A stretch of 64,000 bases of DNA, from positions 6,542,001 through 6,606,000 of the forward strand of contig NZ_CP110389.1 in NCBI RefSeq assembly GCF_026015985.1, written 5' to 3'. This DNA comes from Rhodopseudomonas sp. P2A-2r (GTDB taxonomy: Bacteria; Pseudomonadota; Alphaproteobacteria; Rhizobiales; Xanthobacteraceae). Numbering within the stretch: the first letter of the stretch is position 1; each line of letters begins with the position of its first letter. The position numbers and the translations under genes are program-made. The notes under the pieces were generated by a model. It worked only from the letters and a program-made list of their open reading frames with translations, searched no databases and was not told where the DNA came from. This document shows positions 54,102 through 62,971 of the stretch, piece after piece.

Positions 54102-54989
54102 GTGTTTCTCGTCCTCGCGATGGGCGCGGCGGTCGGGTTCGTGTCCGGCATGTTCGGCATCGGCGGCGGTTTCCTGATGACGCCGCTCTTGATCTTCATC
54201 GGCATCGCCCCCGCGGTCGCCGTCGCCTCGGTGACCAGCCACATGGCCGCCTCGTCGTTTTCCGGCGCCCTGACCTACTGGCGCCGCCGCGCCATCGATC
54301 CCGCGCTGGCGCTGCTGCTGCTGTCCGGCGGCATTGTCGGCACCATACTCGGCGTCTGGTTCTTCACCGTACTGCGCGCACTCGGTCAGCTCGACCTGAT
54401 GATTGCGCTGTCCTACGTGGTGCTGCTGACCACGGTAGGCGGGCTGATGTTCTGGGAGGGCGTGCGCGCCATCCTGCGGGTGCGGCGCGGCGTCGCCGTG
54501 CCGCTGCGCCGCTCCGGCAGCCATGGCTGGATCCACGGCCTGCCGCTGAAGATGCGCTTCAAACGCTCCAAGATCTATCTGTCGGTGATCCCCGTCATCG
54601 TCGTCGGCCTGCTGATCGGCTTCATCGGCACGGTGATGGGCGTCGGCGGCGGCTTCATCCTGGTTCCGATCATGATCTACCTGCTGCGGGTGCCGACCTC
54701 TACGGTGATCGGCACCTCCATGGTGCTGACGCTGGTCACCATGATCTTCGCCACCGTGCTGCATGCGGTCACTAACCATCTGGTCGACGCCGTACTGGCG
54801 CTGATCCTGATGATCGGCGGCGTCACCGGGGCGCAGTTCGGCGCCCGCGCCGGCCAGAAGATCCGCGGCGAGAATCTGCGGCTGCTGCTCGGCCTGCTGA
54901 TCCTGATGGTTGGCATCCGCTTTGCCATCGAGCTGGTGGTGCAGCCCGGCGACCTCTTCACCATCCGCGAGACCGGAGGCGCGGGATGA
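54102..54989 (+). CDS. TauE/SafE (TSUP) family permease
   Basis: 295 residues from GTG 54102, about eight helices. Two TSUP halves: VGFVSGMFGIGGGFLMTPLL and LIGFIGTVMGVGGGFILVPI. Members export sulfite, sulfoacetate or related anions, or move other small organics; the substrate here is open. Relatives begin about 15 residues earlier (MQLYLPIADxPVN as I recall). That stretch is present but one base out of frame, so the annotated start may be artificial. The stop overlaps the next gene (ATGA), so both are co-translated. Confidence 0.88.
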   Translation: MFLVLAMGAAVGFVSGMFGIGGGFLMTPLLIFIGIAPAVAVASVTSHMAASSFSGALTYWRRRAIDPALALLLLSGGIVGTILGVWFFTVLRALGQLDLMIALSYVVLLTTVGGLMFWEGVRAILRVRRGVAVPLRRSGSHGWIHGLPLKMRFKRSKIYLSVIPVIVVGLLIGFIGTVMGVGGGFILVPIMIYLLRVPTSTVIGTSMVLTLVTMIFATVLHAVTNHLVDAVLALILMIGGVTGAQFGARAGQKIRGENLRLLLGLLILMVGIRFAIELVVQPGDLFTIRETGGAG

Positions 54990-55771
54990 GCATGCGCGCC
55001 GCCCTGCTGTGGACCTGCGTCATGCTGGCAGGAAGCGCGATCTCCGCGCCGGCCGCCGCCGAGCGGCTGATCGTTTCGGTGTCGAACCACCGGGTCACGG
55101 TGACGCCGAACTATTCCGGCGAGGAACTGGTGCTGTTCGGCTCGGTGGAAAAGGACGACAGCACCCCGGCCAAATCAGGCAACTACGACCTGGTGGTGAC
55201 CGTCAGCGGACCGCGCGCCGATCTGGTAACCCGGCGCAAGGAACGCAAGTTCGGGATCTGGATCAACACCGACTCGCGCCAGTTCCTGCAGGTGCCGACC
55301 TATCTGGCGGTGTTCGCCAACCGGCCGCTCGACGCCATCGCGCCGCGGGAGGTGCAGCGCCGCCAGCAGCTCGGGCTCAACAATATCCTGCTGACCCAGC
55401 GGGTCGGCTCCGACTACGCCGACGTGGTGGCCACCGACCCGTTCCGCAGCGCCTATGTGCGGCTGCGCACCGAGCACGGCCTGTATCGCGAAGCCACCTC
55501 GGCGGTGACGTTCCTGACCCCGACCCTGTTCCGCACCGGCATTCCGCTGCCCGCCGAAGTCCCGATCGGCACCTATGAGGTGGAAATCAAGCTGTTCGCC
55601 GCGGGCGCGCTGGTGACCAAGGCTGATACCGCCTTCGACATCGTCAAGGTCGGCTTCGAGCAGTTCGTCGCCAATTCCGCGCGCCAGCACGCCTTCGTCT
55701 ACGGGCTGTTCACCGTCTTCATGGCGCTGATGACCGGATGGATGGCGTCGGTGGTGTTCAGACGGGATTGA
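54986..55771 (+). CDS. TIGR02186 family exported membrane protein
   Basis: 261 residues. Signal peptide (LLWTCVMLAGSAISAPAAA), a periplasmic beta-rich region (RLIVSVSNHRVTVTPNYSGE, ELVLFGSVEKDD ... GNYDLVVTVSGP) and one C-terminal helix (FVYGLFTVFMALMTGWMASV) with a short basic tail. The family is known mainly by its pairing with TSUP permeases, as here, which suggests a shared transport system. Its role is not established. Its 3' end overlaps the extended 3' end of the opposite NRAMP gene. Confidence 0.87.
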   Translation: MSMRAALLWTCVMLAGSAISAPAAAERLIVSVSNHRVTVTPNYSGEELVLFGSVEKDDSTPAKSGNYDLVVTVSGPRADLVTRRKERKFGIWINTDSRQFLQVPTYLAVFANRPLDAIAPREVQRRQQLGLNNILLTQRVGSDYADVVATDPFRSAYVRLRTEHGLYREATSAVTFLTPTLFRTGIPLPAEVPIGTYEVEIKLFAAGALVTKADTAFDIVKVGFEQFVANSARQHAFVYGLFTVFMALMTGWMASVVFRRD

Positions 55772-57252
55772 GTTTCAAGGCAGCTGACGAGCACTGCGCT
55801 GTGTCCCTCTCGGTTGTCGTCACCCGCGAAAGCCGGTGACCCAGTACACACAGGCCGGCGTTTACTGGGTCGCCCGGTCCCGGCGCGCAAGTGCGCGCAG
55901 GGCCGGACGACGACATCAGAGGTCCTACATAAAAATCCCACGCCCATCGCCACGACGCTCAGGGCCATGGCGACGGTGGAGGCCCAGCCGAACCAGTACA
56001 GCGGCCCCCGGATGACGAACTCCTCCATCACGTCGCGGCGGCGCGACATGATCATCAGCAGCACCATGACCGGCACTGCCAGCACGCCGTTTATCACCGC
56101 GCTCCAGTACAGCGCCGAGATTGGATTGATCGGGGTGAAGTTGAGCCCGATGCCGATCGCGCCGGACAGCGCCAGCACGCCGTAGAACGCCGCCGCCTCT
56201 CTCGGCTTGCGCGCCAGACCCACCCGCCAGCGACGGCCCTCGCCCACCGCATAGGCCGTCGATCCCGCCAGCACCGGAATCGCCAACAGGCCGGTGCCGA
56301 CGATGCCGAGCGCGAAGATCACTTCGGCGAAGGCGCCGGCGACCGGCTTCAGCGCCTCGGCGGCCTGCGCCGAGGTCTGGATGTCGGTCTTGCCGGTGGC
56401 GTGCAGCGTGGCCGCCGCGGTGATGATGATCGACAGCGCGATCAGATTGGAGAAGGCCATGCCGACGATGGTGTCGGCTCGGATGCGGGAAAACTCCTTC
56501 GCCGCTTCCAGCGGCGCCTCGATCAGCGGATGCTTGTCGGGATCGACGCGCTCGTCCTCGGCCTCCTGCGACGCCTGCCAGAAGAACAGATAGGGCGAGA
56601 TGGTGGTGCCGAGGATCGCGACGATGGTGGTGAGATAGTCGGCGCTCCAGCTCATGCGCGGCACGAGGATGCCGGTCAGCGCCTCACCCCACGACACCTT
56701 GGCCACCGCCAGCGCGCCGACATAGGCGAACAGGCACAGGGTCAGCCATTTCAGCACCGCGACGTAGCGTTTGTAGTCGAAGAAGATCTGGGCCGCGACC
56801 GAGATCACGCCGAAGAACACCACGTAGAGAATCGCATGGCCGCCGACCAGCAGCTTGCTGGCGTCGGCCATGGCGCCGAGGTCGGCGGCGATGTTGATGG
56901 TGTTGGCGACGAACAGCAGCGCCACCACGATATTGAGCAGCGTGGCCGAATAGTGTCGGCAGACATTGCCGGCGATGCCGCGCCCGGTGACGCGGCCGAC
57001 CCGCCCGGAAATCTCCTGGATCGCCGCCATCAGCGGGAAGGTCAGCAGCATGGTCCAGCCGATGCCGTAGCCGAGTTGCGCGCCGGCCTGGCTGTAGGTA
57101 CCGATGCCCGAGGGATCGTCGTCGGAGGCGCCGGTGATCAGGCCGGGCCCGAGGGTCTTGAGAAAGCCCTTCAGCCGGAACGTGCCAAGACGCTGTTCGG
57201 CGAGATTTGTCTGCAGGCTGGCCGGCGGATTGGTCTCGATATTATCCGACAT
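55699..57252 (-). CDS. NRAMP-family transporter with atypical metal motifs and an extended C-terminus
   Basis: 517 residues, about eleven helices. The helix 1 site is ASDDDPSGIGTYSQAGAQLG, where classical Mn/Fe NRAMPs have DPGN. In helix 6, TTISPYLFFWQASQE replaces the usual MPH. So the transported ion may not be Mn2+ or Fe2+. The natural protein should end near GVGFL (about 55930). Instead the frame runs on through a family B repeat (VVVRPCAHLRAGTGRPSKRR) and over the end of the convergent gene, adding about 75 residues. One more T in the TTTTT run at 55931-55935 would create GFFM and a stop. Confidence 0.85.
   Translation of the reverse strand: MSDNIETNPPASLQTNLAEQRLGTFRLKGFLKTLGPGLITGASDDDPSGIGTYSQAGAQLGYGIGWTMLLTFPLMAAIQEISGRVGRVTGRGIAGNVCRHYSATLLNIVVALLFVANTINIAADLGAMADASKLLVGGHAILYVVFFGVISVAAQIFFDYKRYVAVLKWLTLCLFAYVGALAVAKVSWGEALTGILVPRMSWSADYLTTIVAILGTTISPYLFFWQASQEAEDERVDPDKHPLIEAPLEAAKEFSRIRADTIVGMAFSNLIALSIIITAAATLHATGKTDIQTSAQAAEALKPVAGAFAEVIFALGIVGTGLLAIPVLAGSTAYAVGEGRRWRVGLARKPREAAAFYGVLALSGAIGIGLNFTPINPISALYWSAVINGVLAVPVMVLLMIMSRRRDVMEEFVIRGPLYWFGWASTVAMALSVVAMGVGFLCRTSDVVVRPCAHLRAGTGRPSKRRPVCTGSPAFAGDDNREGHSAVLVSCLETQSRLNTTDAIHPVISAMKTVNSP
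55815..55920. repeat. Dispersed repeat family B, copy 4
   Basis: GTCGTCACCCGCGAAAGCCG, GTGACCCAGTACAC, TTTACTGGGTCGCCCGG, an inverted repeat around GCGCAAGTGCGCGC and GGCCGGACGACGAC. It lies at the 3' end of the NRAMP gene and is read as part of its extended frame. Confidence 0.8.
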
Positions 57253-57378
57253 TCAAACTGTCCTGCGTGATCGGCCCACGGCAAACGTGCGTCGGCAGGT
57301 AACGTTCCGAATCAGGAACCCGCAAGAGGCCTGATCGCCATCTCGGCGTCAGCCGCCTTGATGGTGCGGGGACACGGT

Positions 57379-58314
57379 CTACTCCTGTCGCAGGGGAGAC
57401 GGCGAACCCGCTGCGGGCCGCGTCACCAGGTAGACGCCGAACGCCACCGGCACGATGCCCAGGAGGTCGCGGGCCTCGACATGCTCGCCGAGCACCAGCC
57501 ATGCGAACAGCATGCCGAGGGGCGGCATGACGAAATGCCAGGCACTCGCCGCGGAAGCACCGCACACTTTCAGCATGTGGAACCAGAGCAGGTAGGCGAC
57601 AATCGAGCCGCCCAGCGTCAGGAAGGCAAAGGCGCCGAGCAGCCGCGCGCTCGGCACGATCGCGCCGACATCCGACACCGAGAAGGCAATCGGGATCAGC
57701 ACCACGCCAGCCACCAGATTCTGGATGCCGTTGCCGATCCACAGGCTGCCCTTCGGCGCCAGCACCTTGAACAGGATGGTGCCGGCGACAATGGAGGCGA
57801 GCGACGCCAGCGTGAACAGGATGCCGTGCAGGCTGTCGGTCCCGACCGCGATCCGATGCCAGACGATGGAGGCCACGCCCGCGATGCCCAGCAGAAGACC
57901 TGCGACCTTGCGCCATGTCAGCGGCTCCTTCAGCAGCAAAGCGGCCAGCACCGCCGTGAACACCGGATTGGCGCTGACGATCAGACCGCCGAGGCCGGCC
58001 GAGACGGTCTGCAGGCCGGTGTAGCCGAGCCCGAGATACAGCGCGTTGTTGGCGATGCCGATGACGGCAAAGGCGGCGACGTCGCGCCACGCCATCGCGA
58101 CAGCGTCGCGGCGCAGCGCGGAGATGCCGAGGATCAACACGCCGGCCAGCGAGAACCGCGCCGCCAGCAGGATCAGCGGCGGGCAGTCGGTGACCGCGAT
58201 CTTCCCGGCCACGAAGGCGAAGCTCCACAGCAGGCAGAACGCGGCGATGACGATCGGCATCGGATCGAAGGCGCGGCGGGTGACGGCGAGCGGGGCTGCG
58301 AGCGACATGGTCAT
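57379..58314 (-). CDS. EamA/DMT family transporter
   Basis: 311 residues, ten helices in two EamA repeats (FCLLWSFAFVAGKIAVTDCP ... LGGLIVSANPVFTAVLAALL and LASIVAGTILFKVLAP ... FHMLKVCGASAASAWHFVMP). Drug/metabolite superfamily members export amino acids or metabolites; the substrate is unknown. It is divergent from a LysR gene that probably controls it. The start may be ATG 58314 or the ATG two codons later. Confidence 0.88.
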   Translation of the reverse strand: MTMSLAAPLAVTRRAFDPMPIVIAAFCLLWSFAFVAGKIAVTDCPPLILLAARFSLAGVLILGISALRRDAVAMAWRDVAAFAVIGIANNALYLGLGYTGLQTVSAGLGGLIVSANPVFTAVLAALLLKEPLTWRKVAGLLLGIAGVASIVWHRIAVGTDSLHGILFTLASLASIVAGTILFKVLAPKGSLWIGNGIQNLVAGVVLIPIAFSVSDVGAIVPSARLLGAFAFLTLGGSIVAYLLWFHMLKVCGASAASAWHFVMPPLGMLFAWLVLGEHVEARDLLGIVPVAFGVYLVTRPAAGSPSPLRQE

Positions 58315-58363
58315 TCTCCTGTGGGGAGGATGTAGGCGCCCGCCTTGTCAGTGAGAAATTAAA

Positions 58364-58380
58364 TGATAGAATACTTATCA
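58364..58380. promoter_or_regulatory. LysR-type operator between the EamA and LysR genes
   Basis: TGATA-GAATACT-TATCA is an exact inverted repeat with a 7-base spacer, ending 8 bp before the LysR start codon, in an AT-rich stretch. It suits autoregulation and control of the divergent transporter. Confidence 0.65.
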
Positions 58381-58388
58381 GTGGAAAA

Positions 58389-59267
58389 ATGAATGATGCA
58401 CCCATGTTCGATCTCGAACTGCTGAAGAGCTTCGTCTCGGTGGTGGATTCCGGCGGCTTCACCCGCGCCGGCGAACGCGTCCACCGCACCCAGTCCACCG
58501 TCAGCCAGCAGATCAAGCGGCTGGAGGACGACATCGGCCGTCCGCTGCTGAACCGCAGCGGCAAGCAGGTGGTGCCCACCGAGTGCGGCGAGAAGCTCTT
58601 GTCCTATGCGCGGCGGTTGCTGGCGTTGGCCGAGGAAGCCCGCGACGTGCTGGCGCAGCCGGAGCACGAAGGCGCGGTGCGGCTCGGCATTCCCGAGGAT
58701 TTCGCCGCCTATCGGCTGACAAAACTGCTGGCGAGTTTTTCACGATCGCGGCCAGGGCTGCGGCTCGACGTGCGCGCCGACCAAAGCGTCTATCTGCGCC
58801 GGGACCTGGAGCGCGGCGACCTGGATCTGGCGCTGATCAAGCGCCTCGCCGGCGACAAGGGCGGCATCGCATCATGGCCGGAGCGCATCCACTGGGTCAC
58901 CAGCAAGTCGCATCCCAGCCACGCCAAAGCCGAGTCGGTGCCGCTGATCTTCTTTCCCACCGGCTGCCTGTACCGCACCGGCGCGATCCATGCCATCGAG
59001 GCCGCCGGGCGGCGCTGGCACATGGCCTATACCAGCTCGAGCCTGTCCGGCATCCAGGCCGCGGTGGCGGCGGGGCTGGGCCTGAGCATTCTGCCGGAGA
59101 TGGCGATCCAGTCCGACCACGCGGTGCTGACCCGGAAAGACGGCTTTGCGCCCATCGATCGTACCGAAGTGGCGCTGATCGCCGCCCCCGGCGCCAGCCC
59201 GGCGACGCTGCGGCTGGCCGACCGGCTGGCGGAGTTCTGCAACGCCATCCAGGCCAAGGCGGCATAG
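58389..59267 (+). CDS. LysR family transcriptional regulator
   Basis: 292 residues. N-terminal winged HTH (LKSFVSVVDSGGFTRAGERV, HRTQSTVSQQIKRLEDDIG) and a periplasmic-binding-like effector domain (VRLGIPEDFAAYRLTKLLAS). It is divergent from the EamA transporter with a LysR-like palindrome between them. It converges on the alpha/beta hydrolase of the pca cluster, 2 bp apart, and is not obviously a pca regulator. Confidence 0.92.
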   Translation: MNDAPMFDLELLKSFVSVVDSGGFTRAGERVHRTQSTVSQQIKRLEDDIGRPLLNRSGKQVVPTECGEKLLSYARRLLALAEEARDVLAQPEHEGAVRLGIPEDFAAYRLTKLLASFSRSRPGLRLDVRADQSVYLRRDLERGDLDLALIKRLAGDKGGIASWPERIHWVTSKSHPSHAKAESVPLIFFPTGCLYRTGAIHAIEAAGRRWHMAYTSSSLSGIQAAVAAGLGLSILPEMAIQSDHAVLTRKDGFAPIDRTEVALIAAPGASPATLRLADRLAEFCNAIQAKAA

Positions 59268-59269
59268 GA

Positions 59270-60081
59270 TCAGCGACCGATAAATTCCGTGAGCAGCGCG
59301 GTGATATCGGCCGGCCGGTCCAGACTCGGCAGATGGGCGGTGCCGGCCAGCATCTGCCCCGCTCCGTTCGGCAGCGTCGAAGCGATGTGACGGCTGCGCT
59401 GTTGAATATGCGGGAACTCGAACTCCCCCAGATCACCTGCGACGGAGCCCCTATCTCGCCGAGGCGGCTATAGGTCTGCTCGCTATCGCGATCCGTGCCG
59501 GGCGGCGACGCACGCAGCGCGATGCCGTTCATGTCGAGGAACAGCTGGCGCGCCGGACCGCCCACGCGGCCCTCGGGGGCGAGCGGGCCATCGAGAAACA
59601 GCCGCGCCTTGATGGCGTTGACACAGTCGAGATCGCCGGCCTGCTGGGCCTCCGTCAACCCGGCCATCAGGTCCGCAACGGCCGGCGGATAGACCGCCTC
59701 CGGTGCGCCGGCGATGCCCGGTGCGATCAGAAACAGGCCAAGGACTTGTGACGGATGGCGCAGCGCGGCGTCTAACGCGATCCGTCCACCTTGAGAACAG
59801 GCGACGAGGATCGCCGGCTTGCCGTCCGCCGTGGCGTCGAGCACCGCCATCAGGTCAGCAACTGCGGAAAAGTCTTCCGGCTCGCCGTGCGTTGCGCCGA
59901 AGCCGCGCCGGTCGTAGGCGATCGCCTTGTGGCCGGCGCTGACGCCATCGAATTGCCCGCGCCACATCCGGCTGTCGCAGACCGCGGCATGCAGAAACAC
60001 CACGGGGTCGCCGCTGCCGGCGACATCCACCGCCAGCGTGGCGCGGCCCGACCCAATTCGATGCGTGGACATTATGTGCAT
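59270..60081 (-). CDS. Alpha/beta hydrolase at the end of the pca cluster, frameshifted near its 3' end
   Basis: From ATG 60081 (GGAGG upstream) the protein starts MHIMSTHRIGSGRATLAVDV; HAAVCDSRMWRGQ and the nucleophile elbow VACSQGGRIAL (Ala in place of the first Gly of GxSxG) follow. After SQVIWG near 59440 the frame is lost. One more G in TGGGGGAGTTCGAGTTC would continue as EFEFPHIQQRSRH, then AGTAHLPSLDRPADI (His) and a stop at 59270. The intact protein would be about 270 residues. The position suggests a 3-oxoadipate enol-lactonase (PcaD) role, but it is not a close PcaD by sequence. Pseudogene or base-call error. Confidence 0.65.
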
Positions 60082-60119
60082 TTTCCGCACCTCCGCCGGG
60101 CGGGCGGAGGCCTCGCAAC

Positions 60120-60701
60120 TCACACGTCGAAGAACACCGTCTCGTTGTCGCCCTGCAGGTGGATGTCAAAGCGATACACGCCCGGTGCGGTCTTCTTGGC
60201 TATCAAAGTGCCGCGGCGGTCGGCGGGCACCTGGGCCATCACAGCATCGCTCGCCGTCGACGGCTCGTCGTCGAAGTAGATGCGGGTGATGCTCTGCATG
60301 GTCATGCCGCGGCCGAAGACCGCTAGCAGGATATGCGGCGCCTGCGGCTGGCCGTCGGTGCCGGCCACCGCGCCGGGCTTGATGGTATCGAACGAGAACA
60401 TGCCCTCGGTGGAGGTGCCGCAGCGGCCAAAACCCTTGAAGCTGGCATTGGACAGAGCGCGACCGTCCTGCGGATCGGAGAAGCGGCCCTGGGCGTCGGC
60501 CTGCCAGATCTCCAGCATGGCATCCGGCACGATGGCGCCGTCGCCATCATAGACAAAGCCTTCGACGCGAATGCGATCGCCGGACACGTCCGCGGTCACC
60601 AGATTGTTGGTGAAGGCGTCGTTCCAGGCGTAGCGGCCGGTCGGGGTCAGGCCATAGGCGAAGAACGGGCCGACGGTCTGCGAAGGAGTGATGCCGGTCA
60701 C
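60120..60701 (-). CDS. pcaG: Protocatechuate 3,4-dioxygenase alpha subunit
   Basis: 193 residues from GTG 60701, which overlaps the pcaH stop by four bases; GGAG lies 8 bases upstream within pcaH. Intradiol dioxygenase fold: SQTVGPFFAYGLTPTGRYAW, AMLEIWQADAQGRFSDPQDG, and SFKGFGRCGTSTEGMFSFDT. As in other alpha subunits the iron ligands are absent. It pairs with PcaH to cleave protocatechuate to 3-carboxy-cis,cis-muconate. Confidence 0.95.
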   Translation of the reverse strand: MTGITPSQTVGPFFAYGLTPTGRYAWNDAFTNNLVTADVSGDRIRVEGFVYDGDGAIVPDAMLEIWQADAQGRFSDPQDGRALSNASFKGFGRCGTSTEGMFSFDTIKPGAVAGTDGQPQAPHILLAVFGRGMTMQSITRIYFDDEPSTASDAVMAQVPADRRGTLIAKKTAPGVYRFDIHLQGDNETVFFDV

Positions 60702-61402
60702 GACTTGTTCTCCATGGGCGTGGCGTTGCGCCCGCGCAGCACGATGTTGAAGCGATAGGCCAAAGCCCAGCCGGGTTCGGTGTGATCGAGATCGAAGTCC
60801 GACACCATGCGCATCCGCGCCTTCTCGTCGGTCACCGAATTGAAGATCGGATCGAACGGAAACAAGGGATCGTTGGGGAAATACATCTGCGTCACCAGAC
60901 GCGACACGAAAGCGTGGCCGAACACCGAGAAGTGGATGTGCGCCGGGCGCCAGGCGTTGTGGTGGTTGCCCCACGGATAGGCACCGGGCTTCATGGTGAT
61001 GAACCTGTAGTTGCCCTGCGCGTCGGTGACCGCGCGGCCGGCGCCGGTGAAGTTGGGATCGAGCGGCGCCGGATGCTGGTCGACCACATGGATGTAGCGG
61101 CCGCAGGCATTGGCCTGCCACAGCTCCACCAGCGTGTTCGGCACGCCGCGGCCGTCCTCGTCCAGAACCTGCCCGAACACGATGATGCGTTCGCCGATCG
61201 GCTCGCCTGCATGCTGGGTGGTGAGGTCGGCATCGCCGGGCCGCACGGTCTCGTGGCCGTAGGCCGGGCCGGTCAGCTCCGACAGCGACTGCTTGATCAT
61301 GATCAGCGGCTTCTGCGGCGACCGCTTGACCGTGCTCTTGTAGCCGGGCGACAGCCTTGGTGCGTGCGCAATGTTGCTTTCGACGGGATAGATCAGCGTC
61401 AT
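60698..61402 (-). CDS. pcaH: Protocatechuate 3,4-dioxygenase beta subunit
   Basis: 234 residues. The four Fe(III) ligands are recognisable: Tyr103 in CGRYIHVVDQHPAPLDPNF, Tyr142 in MKPGAYPWGNHHNAW, and His155 and His157 in WRPAHIHFSVFG. It is the catalytic subunit of the ring-cleaving enzyme. Coupled to pcaG by a 4-base overlap. No pcaB, pcaC or pca regulator is in the window. Confidence 0.96.
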   Translation of the reverse strand: MTLIYPVESNIAHAPRLSPGYKSTVKRSPQKPLIMIKQSLSELTGPAYGHETVRPGDADLTTQHAGEPIGERIIVFGQVLDEDGRGVPNTLVELWQANACGRYIHVVDQHPAPLDPNFTGAGRAVTDAQGNYRFITMKPGAYPWGNHHNAWRPAHIHFSVFGHAFVSRLVTQMYFPNDPLFPFDPIFNSVTDEKARMRMVSDFDLDHTEPGWALAYRFNIVLRGRNATPMENKS

Positions 61403-61424
61403 GCTTTCCTCCAGATCACGGTGA

Positions 61425-61549
61425 CCTCATGGTGAGGAGCGCGTCTTCGCGCGTCTCGAACCATGAGGAGTGTGGCCCTCATCCCGTACGAATGGCGATG
61501 CCATTCGCAGGAGATGCGCGCAAGAGCGCGCTCTTCAGGATGAGGACGG
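61425..61549. repeat. Dispersed repeat family D between pcaF and pcaH
   Basis: CCTCATGGTGAGGAGCGCG, then TCTTCGCGCGTCTCGAACC and ATGAGG, followed by CCTCATCCCGTACGAATGGC and a closing AGGATGAGGAC. Each half is an imperfect inverted repeat. This kind of CTCATGGTGAGGAGC element is common in Bradyrhizobiaceae intergenic DNA to my knowledge. It may tune pcaHG expression relative to pcaF. Confidence 0.75.
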
Positions 61550-61551
61550 TG

Positions 61552-62760
<1,209 letters not shown>

Positions 62761-62971
62761 TGGAGTCTCCCTGAAGGCGCCATCCCCAGGGGACCGCCGA
62801 TTTGGAGGTGTTTTAGGAAGGCACACCCGGCCCGTCAAATGCTCGCTGTCAGGAAGGACCGCTTTCGCGCCGGAGCCGATATGCGCGGAGGTTGTCCGAA
62901 GGCGGGGAAAACACCCGCAATTTCCCGATCCCCTGTGATGGCCCCGGTAAAATTTGCTAGCGTCCGCCGCC

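Noticed and set aside
53970..54779. Minus-strand frame opposite the TauE-like permease (269 codons)
   Set aside because: Gln/His/Asp-rich antisense composition; the plus strand encodes clear TSUP repeats.
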